From an uncultured Bacteroidales bacterium (GTDB lineage: Bacteria; Bacteroidota; Bacteroidia; Bacteroidales; Muribaculaceae): a stretch of 64,000 bases of DNA. Position 1 is the stretch's first letter, and each line of letters begins with the position of its first letter. Both the position numbers and the translations under genes were made by a program. The notes below the pieces were generated by a model, which was not told the DNA's origin, searched no databases, and saw nothing but the letters and a program-made list of their open reading frames with translations. Shown here in pieces: positions 52,930-61,027 of the stretch. Location: the NCBI GenBank assembly GCA_900542185.1, contig UQMZ01000005.1, positions 45,190-109,189 on the forward strand, in the 5' to 3' direction.

Positions 52930-55900
52930 TCATTTCACATTGATTATCATTCCGGCGGAATGCGCCGTTATCACCGGTGCGTACTGGCTCTGAGCCTGTG
53001 CGATGCCGAGGCTGTACTCGCCGGCACGGTCCACGTAGCATTCATAGTTCAGCACATGCGTGCCTTTGCCTAAGAAGGGTATGAACAGGTTGGTGCCCTC
53101 ATTGCGCACCTCGCGGTAATACCACACGCCGTCGGACGACGTATAGCCCGACAACTGGCCGGCGGGTTCCAGACATGCGCTGCGCGAGTCCATCACGGCC
53201 ACATAGTCCAGGTCGCGGTCACACTTTATGGTCAGCGTCACACGCACCTTGTCGCCGGTCTTCAAATCGGCCATCTGCGCCTTGTTGCCGTCCATCGTGT
53301 ATATGTTCTTGAATATGCTCAGCTGAGGTATGCTCTGATCCTTAACATCCTCGATCGGCGCCACATACTGGCTTATCACGCCGCCCCATGCCGGGCCTGC
53401 CGAATGCTTCTCTATCTTTATGTCGCCCCGCTTCACCATGTCGGGTGTCAGGGTCATCGTAAAGCTGTCTGTGAGTTTTGCGCGCTTCGGCACGGCAACC
53501 TCCTTGCCGCCCACCGTGACGGTAGCGTTCCCGGAAGGTTCCGTCCAGTCACTGCCGCTGCTCAGCAACGCATGAATCACCTCGGCGGTGGCGCGGTTGT
53601 CGCTCCAGCTCTGCGTCTGCTTCGACATCAGCAGCCACTGGCGCAGCTGGTCAACGGCCTCGGCCTCAGGCTGCACTTCAGTGTATGCTTCCAGCACCTG
53701 TGCCGTGGTGATGAGCGGATTCCAGCCCGACCATACGCCGCGCAGGTTCTCGAAACACATCCCTTTCTCCGCGCTTACCGTAGCATATTGACGCAGCGAC
53801 TCAAGGATATTGCCCGAAAGCGTCTTATTGCCCGAACGGTGCTCAAGTATCACGGCCACGGCTTTGTCGTATATGTCGAAGTTTTTCCAGCCGTCGGCTA
53901 TCTCCTTCATGGCCGACTTGCGCATCTGGCCGAAATTGCCGGCGTCCTTCACATCCGGAAAGAAGCTCTTGACATACAGATAATTCAGCATCTGCGACAC
54001 GCTGATATACTTGCGCTTATTGCGCTCCCATTCCTTCACCAACTCCTTGTCGGTATACTCGAACGCCTTGGTCAGCATCGGCATGGAGTTGGCGGGCATG
54101 TATCCCATTCCCTTCAGCATGGCGAAATGCAGCAGCACACGGGCCGTGATGAATTCCGATGTCGGCATGTTGTCGCACCAGCTCCAGCCGCCGTCGTTGT
54201 TCTGCCTGTCGCGAAGTTTCCGCATTATGGCGTTCACTGCGGCTTCGGCATCCTTGGTGTTGGTGTACTTGATCAGCGACTGCATCCGCATGGTCTCCTC
54301 CTTGGCGTCGTTCACCCAGGGCGTGTTGTTGAGGGTCGTCACCTTCAGGTTCTGATTCTTCTCCAAGTGTGATACCAATGTGGAATCACCGGCATTCTCG
54401 GGCGCGGCAAATGTCTTCAGTGCCTCGCCAAGCTGCGGGAACTGCTTGATCAGTCCCGACGCGATGGCATTGCCATACAATGCGTCTACCTGCGACAGAA
54501 TATTGTCCGACTTGGGCGTCACTATGTCGGGAAGTGCCGTGACGCACTCCCAGATGGGATTGCCGCAGTATTGCAGCGTAACGTTGGCATCCTTTGCGTT
54601 CGCCGGAATATCTGCCTTGATCACCTGCTCGCCGGGTTCGGCGTAGAAGGGCATGGATTCTATCACGGGAGTACTGCTGGGCAGCACCGCCACATCCATA
54701 CCCTCGCCGTCACGGTGGTTGCCGCCGATGGCGTATGCGCGAATCGTTACTGCCGACAGGTTGTCCGGCACATTATATTTTATCGTGACTGTACGCGATC
54801 CCGACGCCTTGGTTTCCTCGGCGCCGAAATCTTCGGCCACCAATATTTTGCCCTCTGCATTCAATATCTCGATGCGCCCTGCCAACGGCAGCGTCTCGCC
54901 GCTGTTGTTGAACAATGTGGCGCTCACCTCGGCCTTGTCGCCGGTGCGCAGGAAGCGAGGCGCGTTCATCTGCACCATCACTTTCTTGGTGGCTACGGCC
55001 GTCAGCATCTTCACGCCGCCACGCATATACTTGTCGTAACCGGCTATCTGCAGCTGCCATGTGCCGTTGAACTGCGGCACGTCGAAGTCCAATGTAGCCA
55101 CACCATTGCCGTCAGTGGTCAGCTCCGGCATAAAGAATGCCAACGGACACTCCACGGGACGTACTTCCTCCTCAGTGTCGGCCGAACCTGCTCCGGCCTC
55201 GGTTACCTCGGCCTCGGCCAATTCCTCGTCGGCCGCATCCTCGGTTATGACGCGGGCTGTCTGTTTCATTTTGACACCGGCACTTCTGCTCGATCGCAAT
55301 TCGACTGGTGCGGCATCCATTTTCATCTCGTTCACTACCCCCGTTACGGCCTGAGGCACCACATAATCATAGAGCACCATGCCACTTCCCCAGCGGTCAT
55401 ACAGTCCATAGCCGTAAGTGTTGAGTTCCGGCACCACGAATCTATTGTAATTCTTGCCGCCGAGCCGCGCATATTTATGGAAGTCCGTGGACCAGGAACC
55501 AATCTGCCTCATGCTTATGGATGTTGACGCGCTCCACGAGCACATCGCGGCGGGATTGAACGACCACTCAAACGGTGCGATGGCGTTCAAGGCCTGGTTG
55601 CTCATCACGGCCATTACGGGACGGTTCACCATCGGCTTACCGCCTACCTTAAAGCCGAACTTCCATTGCTCTTTCGCCCCGGGTTCCAGTTTGTCGCGGA
55701 AACTCTCGGTGCTGATCTCAACCTTTTCCTGCTGGAACGGGGGAATAACTGTAACATTCCATGTCTCGCCCTTCAGGTCGTGCATTCCGGTGAAATGCAG
55801 ATATATCCTGCGGTCGGCCGACGGTGCGTCAATCTTGACCGCCGTCATGCCGTCAGACACCTTCAGCCATTTGCGCTCCAGAGTCTTCTCGCCGTCATCC

Positions 55901-58728
55901 ATCACGCAATATATGTAGCTGTCTTTATAGCTGCTGCCTACCGGTACGCTCAGCGTCTTCTCCCCTTCTGCCAAATAATATGTCGATTCGGGTACCCACA
56001 AGGCGGTCTCCACCGGCGGTTTCTTTTCATCGGCGTTCCAGACAATTACTGTAGTCGAATGATTGGGACATTCATCCGTGTCCCTCATATCCTCGCTGAG
56101 CGAGAAGGTTACTTTATACTTACCGGGGATAATGGCATTCGTCCCGGGTACGAAAGCCCCCGGAGCAAACTCACCTTTCTCCACGGTCGCACCCTTGGCA
56201 TCGGCGATGGTGTAATATATCTTCCTGTCGACGGGCTTGCCGGTAATGTCGCGCACGGTCACCGTTCCAAATTTCGCATCGGGTTCCGATTTAAATCTCT
56301 CCGGCACATTTGCATCGATGGTATACGCCGCAGCCATGCTGAACATCGTGGCCGGTGCCTGACGGGTCTCGCCGGCGGCGTCGGTCACATCCACCTTAAG
56401 CGTAAACAGTCCCTTGGCATACGGTGTGCCTTTCAATGTCTCCGTAGGCAGTTCTATCACAAACTTACCGTCACCGTCCGTGGTGGTCGTTCCGGTGCAC
56501 GATTGATTGCTCTCGGACATCCCCCACCACCAGCGCCACGGGCTGTACGTTACGGTGTATGCCACTTTCGCGCCGGCCACAGGCATTCCGGAATATGTCC
56601 TGGCGTCACCTTCTATCTTCAGCACGTCGCCGAGCTTGAAGTTTTCGGCCACCTTGCCGGTCTCTACCTTGAATGTCGGGGTCTTGTAGTCCGCCACCTG
56701 TATATTGGTGCCGGCCACTACCCTGTCTCCTGTCACCAACTGTATCGCGTAGCTTCCTAACAGACCGTCTGTCGGCAGACGGAACTCGCCCGTCAGTCGT
56801 CCGTATGTGTCTGTAGTGCCGCGCACCGTATCAACAGGCTGATAGTTGGCATCACGCACCACTACCTCCATAGACTTGCCGCCGGTCTCCTTCCTGTCGT
56901 TGCCTTTTCGGACGCCTGCCACTGCCACGAAACGCACAGTATCGCCGGGCTTATATATCGACAGATCGGTCAGCACCGTACCGAACGGCTGCTCTTTCAC
57001 CTCCGAATTGCCTCGGCCGTACATCCAATACGACAAGTCACAGAAGCTGTCGCCCTTGCGCACTAATACCTTGCCGTTTTCCGACGGAAGCACCACGCAT
57101 CCGTTGGAATCGGTTGTGAAATGTCTTGTCTCGGACGCGCCACGGTAAGTAGTTTTGGTCCAGGTCACTTTAGCGCCCTGCACCGGCTGCTGCGTGCGGG
57201 CATCCACCACATACAGCCTCTTGACGTTATCGTTCCTGTCCATTTCCTCAAAGTAGCTTATGTCGCTCACCAGCAGACGCCTACTCGACACATCCTTCTG
57301 CGAGTTGCGGATTATACCGGCTTCCTTGCCGGTAGTGCTTGCAAACAACGCATAGTTGCCGGCATCCATCAGCGGCATCTCCACCTCGGCGGTCGACATG
57401 TCGGGTGAGCTTCCCGTCAGCTTGACAGGCACGGTAGTTATGAGCTGACCCTTAGTCCTGAATGTATCGTAATCGATGTTGTCATCAGTCAGCGTGTCGG
57501 GGAATTTATAGACCATGATATAGAAATCATAGACATTCATGCCCGTCACCTTGCATTTCCATTCGTCGCCGGGAATCACCACCTGCGGATAGTTGAAGGT
57601 GACGCCCTGTGACGTCAGCGTCTCGATAAATGAACGCACCTCGCCGTTACCCCGCGCCGTGGGGAAAGCATTGTTGTAACGGGTGGCTATCTCAAGAGCC
57701 TCGCGGTTCCGCTTGTTCATGGTCGCGTCGCCATTCTCTTTATCTTCGCCTATCCTGTCCTCGTCTATCCTTGTAAGATCGCGCAGATACGCGCCTACGA
57801 AATATGCTCCGTATGCCGTGTTGCCGTATTCCTTATAGCAACGGTCCAGCCAGTTTTGTTTCTGTTCCCCGTTTTCTATATTTTGCCATACACGATATGC
57901 GAACTCCGAAGCAAGCTCCACATTACCTTTGTCTTTGTTGATCCGTTCACCCTCAGTCAGCAGTTTTTTCTGCAGTTCCCCGCATTTCTGTGCCTCGGTC
58001 AACTCGGTCATGTCGCCGAATCTGAGCGGTTCTATTCTATCGGCATACACGTCAAGTGCCTGCGCGCCTACAAACCTTACGAAGTCGTTCACGGTCATTC
58101 TGGCGGCTATGGCGTCCTTGGTATTCTTCAATACGCCTGCCACGTCGGAGATTCCGTAATTCCCGATTCCGGCTATATCCGCAGCCCGTTTCACGCATTG
58201 CTGAGTGCGTATGGCGAACATATCCTTGCTCCAGGCCAACACGTTATCGGGGAACCGATCCAACGGCAGTTTGCGCTGATTGAAGTCCCATTGGTTTGAC
58301 TGATATATGCTGTTGTATAGTTGCGCCTGGGCTATCAGCGACATGGCGTTCCACGGTGCCGGCAGCGTATTGGCCAACGTGTCGAAACGGGCAATGTTCT
58401 CGTTCACGTTTCCTTCCGAGTTCACGAGACTGGAGGCGACGCTAAGCTGTATGGCGCCCTGCAACGCCTTTTGACCGTTACTATCCTTCAGGGCCTTGGC
58501 GTATTCGGCGCGGGCGTTATTCATCACCGTCTGCGGATAGGCGAAGTCCGGTACCGCGAATGTGTTCTTCATGGTCTTTCCCTGGTTTTTATTTTTACCC
58601 GTCGTTTTGGTCACTGCGGGTCTCTTTTTCACTGGGGCCGCGTATGCTGTCGGGCATACCGGTGCCGTCATTAAACAAAAAATGGCGATCGTGGCGAACG
58701 CCTTTCTTATGATGCTGTATGTTTTCAT
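52930..58728 (-). CDS. alpha-2-macroglobulin family protein without thioester
   Basis: 1932 residues with a signal peptide (about 1-30, ends TAYA). Helical N-terminal region to ~370, then MG-type beta domains, including an MG2-like segment SIYKPGDTVRFVAVAG (about residue 590). The A2M core FMPELTTDGNGVATLDFDVP is at about 1200, and the alpha-helical thioester-domain repeats occupy about 1390-1700. Where thioester-type members have CxEQ, this protein reads DNILSQVDALYG (about 1409), so covalent trapping of proteases is not expected. It is presumably a periplasmic or outer-membrane envelope protein. Upstream are a 9-bp repeat array and a small palindrome. Confidence 0.9.
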   Translation of the reverse strand: MKTYSIIRKAFATIAIFCLMTAPVCPTAYAAPVKKRPAVTKTTGKNKNQGKTMKNTFAVPDFAYPQTVMNNARAEYAKALKDSNGQKALQGAIQLSVASSLVNSEGNVNENIARFDTLANTLPAPWNAMSLIAQAQLYNSIYQSNQWDFNQRKLPLDRFPDNVLAWSKDMFAIRTQQCVKRAADIAGIGNYGISDVAGVLKNTKDAIAARMTVNDFVRFVGAQALDVYADRIEPLRFGDMTELTEAQKCGELQKKLLTEGERINKDKGNVELASEFAYRVWQNIENGEQKQNWLDRCYKEYGNTAYGAYFVGAYLRDLTRIDEDRIGEDKENGDATMNKRNREALEIATRYNNAFPTARGNGEVRSFIETLTSQGVTFNYPQVVIPGDEWKCKVTGMNVYDFYIMVYKFPDTLTDDNIDYDTFRTKGQLITTVPVKLTGSSPDMSTAEVEMPLMDAGNYALFASTTGKEAGIIRNSQKDVSSRRLLVSDISYFEEMDRNDNVKRLYVVDARTQQPVQGAKVTWTKTTYRGASETRHFTTDSNGCVVLPSENGKVLVRKGDSFCDLSYWMYGRGNSEVKEQPFGTVLTDLSIYKPGDTVRFVAVAGVRKGNDRKETGGKSMEVVVRDANYQPVDTVRGTTDTYGRLTGEFRLPTDGLLGSYAIQLVTGDRVVAGTNIQVADYKTPTFKVETGKVAENFKLGDVLKIEGDARTYSGMPVAGAKVAYTVTYSPWRWWWGMSESNQSCTGTTTTDGDGKFVIELPTETLKGTPYAKGLFTLKVDVTDAAGETRQAPATMFSMAAAYTIDANVPERFKSEPDAKFGTVTVRDITGKPVDRKIYYTIADAKGATVEKGEFAPGAFVPGTNAIIPGKYKVTFSLSEDMRDTDECPNHSTTVIVWNADEKKPPVETALWVPESTYYLAEGEKTLSVPVGSSYKDSYIYCVMDDGEKTLERKWLKVSDGMTAVKIDAPSADRRIYLHFTGMHDLKGETWNVTVIPPFQQEKVEISTESFRDKLEPGAKEQWKFGFKVGGKPMVNRPVMAVMSNQALNAIAPFEWSFNPAAMCSWSASTSISMRQIGSWSTDFHKYARLGGKNYNRFVVPELNTYGYGLYDRWGSGMVLYDYVVPQAVTGVVNEMKMDAAPVELRSSRSAGVKMKQTARVITEDAADEELAEAEVTEAGAGSADTEEEVRPVECPLAFFMPELTTDGNGVATLDFDVPQFNGTWQLQIAGYDKYMRGGVKMLTAVATKKVMVQMNAPRFLRTGDKAEVSATLFNNSGETLPLAGRIEILNAEGKILVAEDFGAEETKASGSRTVTIKYNVPDNLSAVTIRAYAIGGNHRDGEGMDVAVLPSSTPVIESMPFYAEPGEQVIKADIPANAKDANVTLQYCGNPIWECVTALPDIVTPKSDNILSQVDALYGNAIASGLIKQFPQLGEALKTFAAPENAGDSTLVSHLEKNQNLKVTTLNNTPWVNDAKEETMRMQSLIKYTNTKDAEAAVNAIMRKLRDRQNNDGGWSWCDNMPTSEFITARVLLHFAMLKGMGYMPANSMPMLTKAFEYTDKELVKEWERNKRKYISVSQMLNYLYVKSFFPDVKDAGNFGQMRKSAMKEIADGWKNFDIYDKAVAVILEHRSGNKTLSGNILESLRQYATVSAEKGMCFENLRGVWSGWNPLITTAQVLEAYTEVQPEAEAVDQLRQWLLMSKQTQSWSDNRATAEVIHALLSSGSDWTEPSGNATVTVGGKEVAVPKRAKLTDSFTMTLTPDMVKRGDIKIEKHSAGPAWGGVISQYVAPIEDVKDQSIPQLSIFKNIYTMDGNKAQMADLKTGDKVRVTLTIKCDRDLDYVAVMDSRSACLEPAGQLSGYTSSDGVWYYREVRNEGTNLFIPFLGKGTHVLNYECYVDRAGEYSLGIAQAQSQYAPVITAHSAGMIINVK

Positions 58729-58743
58729 ACCGAATTACAATTA

Positions 58744-58758
58744 GACCGCACAGCGGTC
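58744..58758. promoter_or_regulatory. Small palindrome upstream of the macroglobulin gene
   Basis: GACCGC-ACA-GCGGTC, perfect 6-bp arms, 16 bases before the macroglobulin start codon. It could be an RNA hairpin in the leader or a protein site. No adjacent TAnnTTTG box was found. Confidence 0.4.
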
Positions 58759-58796
58759 AATTAATTCACTGGGTTATATACATTTGCACTTTCACC

Positions 58797-58886
58797 GGTT
58801 AATCGGATTAATCGGATTAATCGGGTTAATCGAGAGAATCGGGATAATCAGGATAATCGAGATAATCCGGAGAATCTCGAGAATCA
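58797..58886. repeat. 9-bp tandem repeat, ten units
   Basis: Ten consecutive 9-base units with consensus GGATAATCG, from GGTTAATCG (58797) to CGAGAATCA (58886). Units drift gradually. It lies between the Spy-like gene stop (58902) and the macroglobulin start (58728). Confidence 0.92.
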
Positions 58887-58901
58887 TGAAACAGATCTCC
58901 G

Positions 58902-59399
58902 TCAGTTTATACGCTGTTTGGCGACCTTTTGTTTTGTTTGCATCTTCTGTTTCCGTTCCATGCGCATCTTCATCATACGCTGGTTGAAAGCGTCCTCGGC
59001 CTCCTTCATCTTGTACAGCTGTTTGGCGGTCAGAAACTTCCCGAATTTCTCGTTATAGTTCTTTTCTATTTCAGCACCTTTTTCCTTGGCCTGATTCAAT
59101 GCCTTGACCACCGACTCGTAATCGGCGTCTGTAGCCGTCCTGTCGTTCTTGAGTTTCTTTTCCAGAGCACGTGTCTCTCTGAATACCTGCCAGCGCTCCC
59201 GGTCCATCTGCTCGTACAAGGGCGTGAACTTTTCCTTCTGCTCGTCGGTCAGTTCCATTTCCTGCGCTATGTACTTGGTCTTGAACTCCACCATCTCCTT
59301 GTGCATTTCTGCACGGCTTTTCTTAGGCTTGTCCTGCGCATAGCCTGGTATAATACCCACCAGCAGCGTCATGATCACTATATAGACTATCTTCTTCAT
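58902..59399 (-). CDS. Spy/CpxP-like periplasmic helical protein
   Basis: 165 residues with a signal peptide (MKKIVYIVIMTLLVGIIPGYAQ). The mature part is almost all helix, rich in Lys, Glu and Met, with the two LTxxQ-like elements ELTDEQKEKFTPLYEQ and KFLTAKQLYKMKEAED typical of Spy/CpxP/periplasmic stress proteins. It follows the anti-sigma-like gene by one base, so they are translationally coupled. The likely role is sensing or chaperoning in the envelope, as in Bacteroidetes ECF modules. Confidence 0.82.
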   Translation of the reverse strand: MKKIVYIVIMTLLVGIIPGYAQDKPKKSRAEMHKEMVEFKTKYIAQEMELTDEQKEKFTPLYEQMDRERWQVFRETRALEKKLKNDRTATDADYESVVKALNQAKEKGAEIEKNYNEKFGKFLTAKQLYKMKEAEDAFNQRMMKMRMERKQKMQTKQKVAKQRIN

Positions 59400-59400
59400 A

Positions 59401-59853
59401 TCATTCCAGGTTCTGGTCCGTTGCGTCGGCCTCGTTGAAGGCCTCCACGAATTCGTTCATGTCCGTAAATTCTGAAAGCACGGCTTCTTCCGTCTCCATC
59501 GCGGACATCAGGCTTGTCGGTATGTAGACGGCATCCTGCTCCACGGCTTTCTCCATCAGCTGAGCATACTGTTCGGGAGGATTGTCCAGGTTCAGCTCCC
59601 GGCTCGTCATCACGCGACCGAACACGTTCATCATCACCCAGATTCCCAGGAACATGGCGGCGAGATACACGTACGGCTTCAGTTTCTGCCAGCGCGTCAT
59701 CTCTACATAACGTTGCTCCTGAGGCTGTGCGGGCAATTTCCCTTCCACCTCCGTCATCATCTGCGCAAAATATCCTTCCGGCACCTTCCACGGGCCTTTG
59801 CGCCCGAAACGGTCCAGAAGCATCTGCTCTTCCTTATTTATTTCTTTCCCCAT
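59401..59853 (-). CDS. anti-sigma-factor-like single-pass membrane protein
   Basis: 150 residues. The cytoplasmic N-terminal part has VPEGYFAQMMTEVEGKLP, a PEGYF element common in Bacteroidetes proteins encoded beside ECF sigma genes. A single membrane helix lies at about 60-80 (PYVYLAAMFLGIWVMMNVFG), and an acidic periplasmic tail follows. The role as regulator of the divergent sigma factor is inferred from context. Confidence 0.75.
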   Translation of the reverse strand: MGKEINKEEQMLLDRFGRKGPWKVPEGYFAQMMTEVEGKLPAQPQEQRYVEMTRWQKLKPYVYLAAMFLGIWVMMNVFGRVMTSRELNLDNPPEQYAQLMEKAVEQDAVYIPTSLMSAMETEEAVLSEFTDMNEFVEAFNEADATDQNLE

Positions 59854-59869
59854 CGTTCGTATAAATCAC

Positions 59870-59905
59870 AGTTTAAAAAGTTTAAAAAGTTGAGAAAGTT
59901 AAGAG
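59870..59905. repeat. 9-bp tandem repeat, four units
   Basis: AGTTTAAAA, AGTTTAAAA, AGTTGAGAA, AGTTAAGAG in succession, directly upstream of the anti-sigma-like start codon (59853). Confidence 0.8.
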
Positions 59906-59938
59906 AATACCATACATACAGATAAATATACCATTATC

Positions 59939-59965
59939 TAAACTCCTTAAACTCTGTAAACATTA
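59939..59965. repeat. 9-bp-period repeat, three degenerate units
   Basis: TAAACTCCT, TAAACTCTG, TAAACATTA. Short and imperfect, but with the same 9-base period as the neighbouring arrays. Confidence 0.5.
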
Positions 59966-60122
59966 TTTGCTTCTTATCCTATGACTTTTCAAGGCCTTTT
60001 TGGTTTAATTGAAAAAAATTTTTTACTTCTCGTGAACTATTCCCGATGGCTGATGTTATAGAGGTATAAGAAATCGTTTCATGATGTTAGGTTAGTTCGA
60101 AAAAGTATTATGGAAAACACTT

Positions 60123-60154
60123 GAAAGCGGCTGGTTGTGAAACCGGCCGCTTTC
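60123..60154 (+). terminator. Strong hairpin in the sigma/anti-sigma spacer
   Basis: GAAAGCGGC pairs with GCCGCTTTC (60123-60131 and 60146-60154), with further GGTT/AACC pairing inside. The run after it (GTTGTATAT) is only weakly U-rich. It could terminate an unknown short transcript or act as a boundary. Confidence 0.45.
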
Positions 60155-60390
60155 GTTGTATATATGCTGGTAATTGAACTTTCGCATGTTGGGATTATTA
60201 GATTATCGTGGTCCGGAACTGATGACAAAAGCATATCGATACCTCGGAGAGGCAAGCCGGACTATCGACGGAGGATATTCGAGAGGTATTCGAGAGGTAT
60301 CAGTATTTTTTTTGTTAAATTTTCTTAGAAACTGACGCAAGCTCGGATTTTTTATATAATTTTACGGGCTGAACCGGGAATATATAGCCC

Positions 60391-60419
60391 ATAACGGATA
60401 CTTATACCCAATAACGGAT
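60391..60419 (+). repeat. Direct repeat at the sigma gene start
   Basis: ATAACGGAT at 60391-60399 and 60411-60419, each preceded by CCC or CCCA, spaced by 20 bases (two helical turns). The second copy ends two bases before the GTG start. Possible operator or translation-control site. Confidence 0.55.
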
Positions 60420-60420
60420 T

Positions 60421-60981
60421 GTGGCATACAAAGCACCCATAGATGAAGCCAGACTGGTGAGTGACCTCAAGGAGCCGTCGACGGCCCAGCAGGCATTCCG
60501 CACGCTGATGGAGACGTTCGGCGAGCAACTGTATTGGCTTATACGCAAAATGGTCGCGTCGCACGATGACGCAAACGACCTGGTGCAGCAGTCTTTCATG
60601 AAGGTGTGGACCAACATCCACAATTTCCGCGGCGACGCCAAACTGTCGACGTGGCTTTACAAAATCGCGGTTAACGAAGCTATTAATTTTATAAATAAAG
60701 AAAAACAGCGCAACAGCATCGTAGGTCCCGAGGATTCCTACCTGATGTCCACCCTGGAAAGCGATCCCTATTTCGACGGCGACGAACTCCAGCTCAAACT
60801 CCAGAAGGCCATACTGGCCCTGCCGGAAAAGCAACGGCTCGTGTTCAACATGCGGTATTACGACGAAATGAAATATGAGGAGATTTCCGAAGTTCTCGGC
60901 ACCTCTGTCGGCGCCCTGAAGGCATCGTATCATCACGCCCTGAAGAAGGTGACCGCCGCCATCGAGGCCGAGGATATTTAA
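60421..60981 (+). CDS. ECF-type RNA polymerase sigma factor
   Basis: 186 residues with a GTG start at 60421; no ATG fits upstream because an in-frame stop lies 9 bases before. Region 2 (FRTLMETFGEQLYWLIRKMV, DANDLVQQSFMKVWTNIHNFRG, TWLYKIAVNEAINFINKEKQ; quoted as separate pieces) and region 4 (LPEKQRLVFNMRYYDEMKYEEISEVLGTSVGALKASYHHALKKV, in parts: LPEKQRLVFNMRYYDEMKYE) are complete. It is a group 4 sigma factor of the Bacteroidetes type. The divergent anti-sigma-like and Spy-like genes suggest an envelope-stress regulon. Confidence 0.93.
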   Translation: MAYKAPIDEARLVSDLKEPSTAQQAFRTLMETFGEQLYWLIRKMVASHDDANDLVQQSFMKVWTNIHNFRGDAKLSTWLYKIAVNEAINFINKEKQRNSIVGPEDSYLMSTLESDPYFDGDELQLKLQKAILALPEKQRLVFNMRYYDEMKYEEISEVLGTSVGALKASYHHALKKVTAAIEAEDI

Positions 60982-61027
60982 GACGCTGTTTAGATTGTAA
61001 CTTGTTGTTTTTACATTCAGCTGATTA

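Larger units (their letters stand above)
59854..60420. other. 567-bp region between anti-sigma-like and sigma genes
   Basis: No gene recognised. It contains two 9-bp-period arrays (59870-59905, 59939-59965), a strong hairpin (60123-60154), an 11-bp duplication (60277-60298) and a 20-bp-period repeat before the sigma start (60391-60419). A small RNA ending at the hairpin is conceivable, but no consensus promoter for it was found. Confidence 0.6.

Noticed and set aside
58784..58987. Peptide with repeated Leu-Ile-Gly units
   Set aside because: It is only the translation of the 9-bp DNA tandem repeat, which is a multiple of three bases; no start region or neighbour supports a gene.
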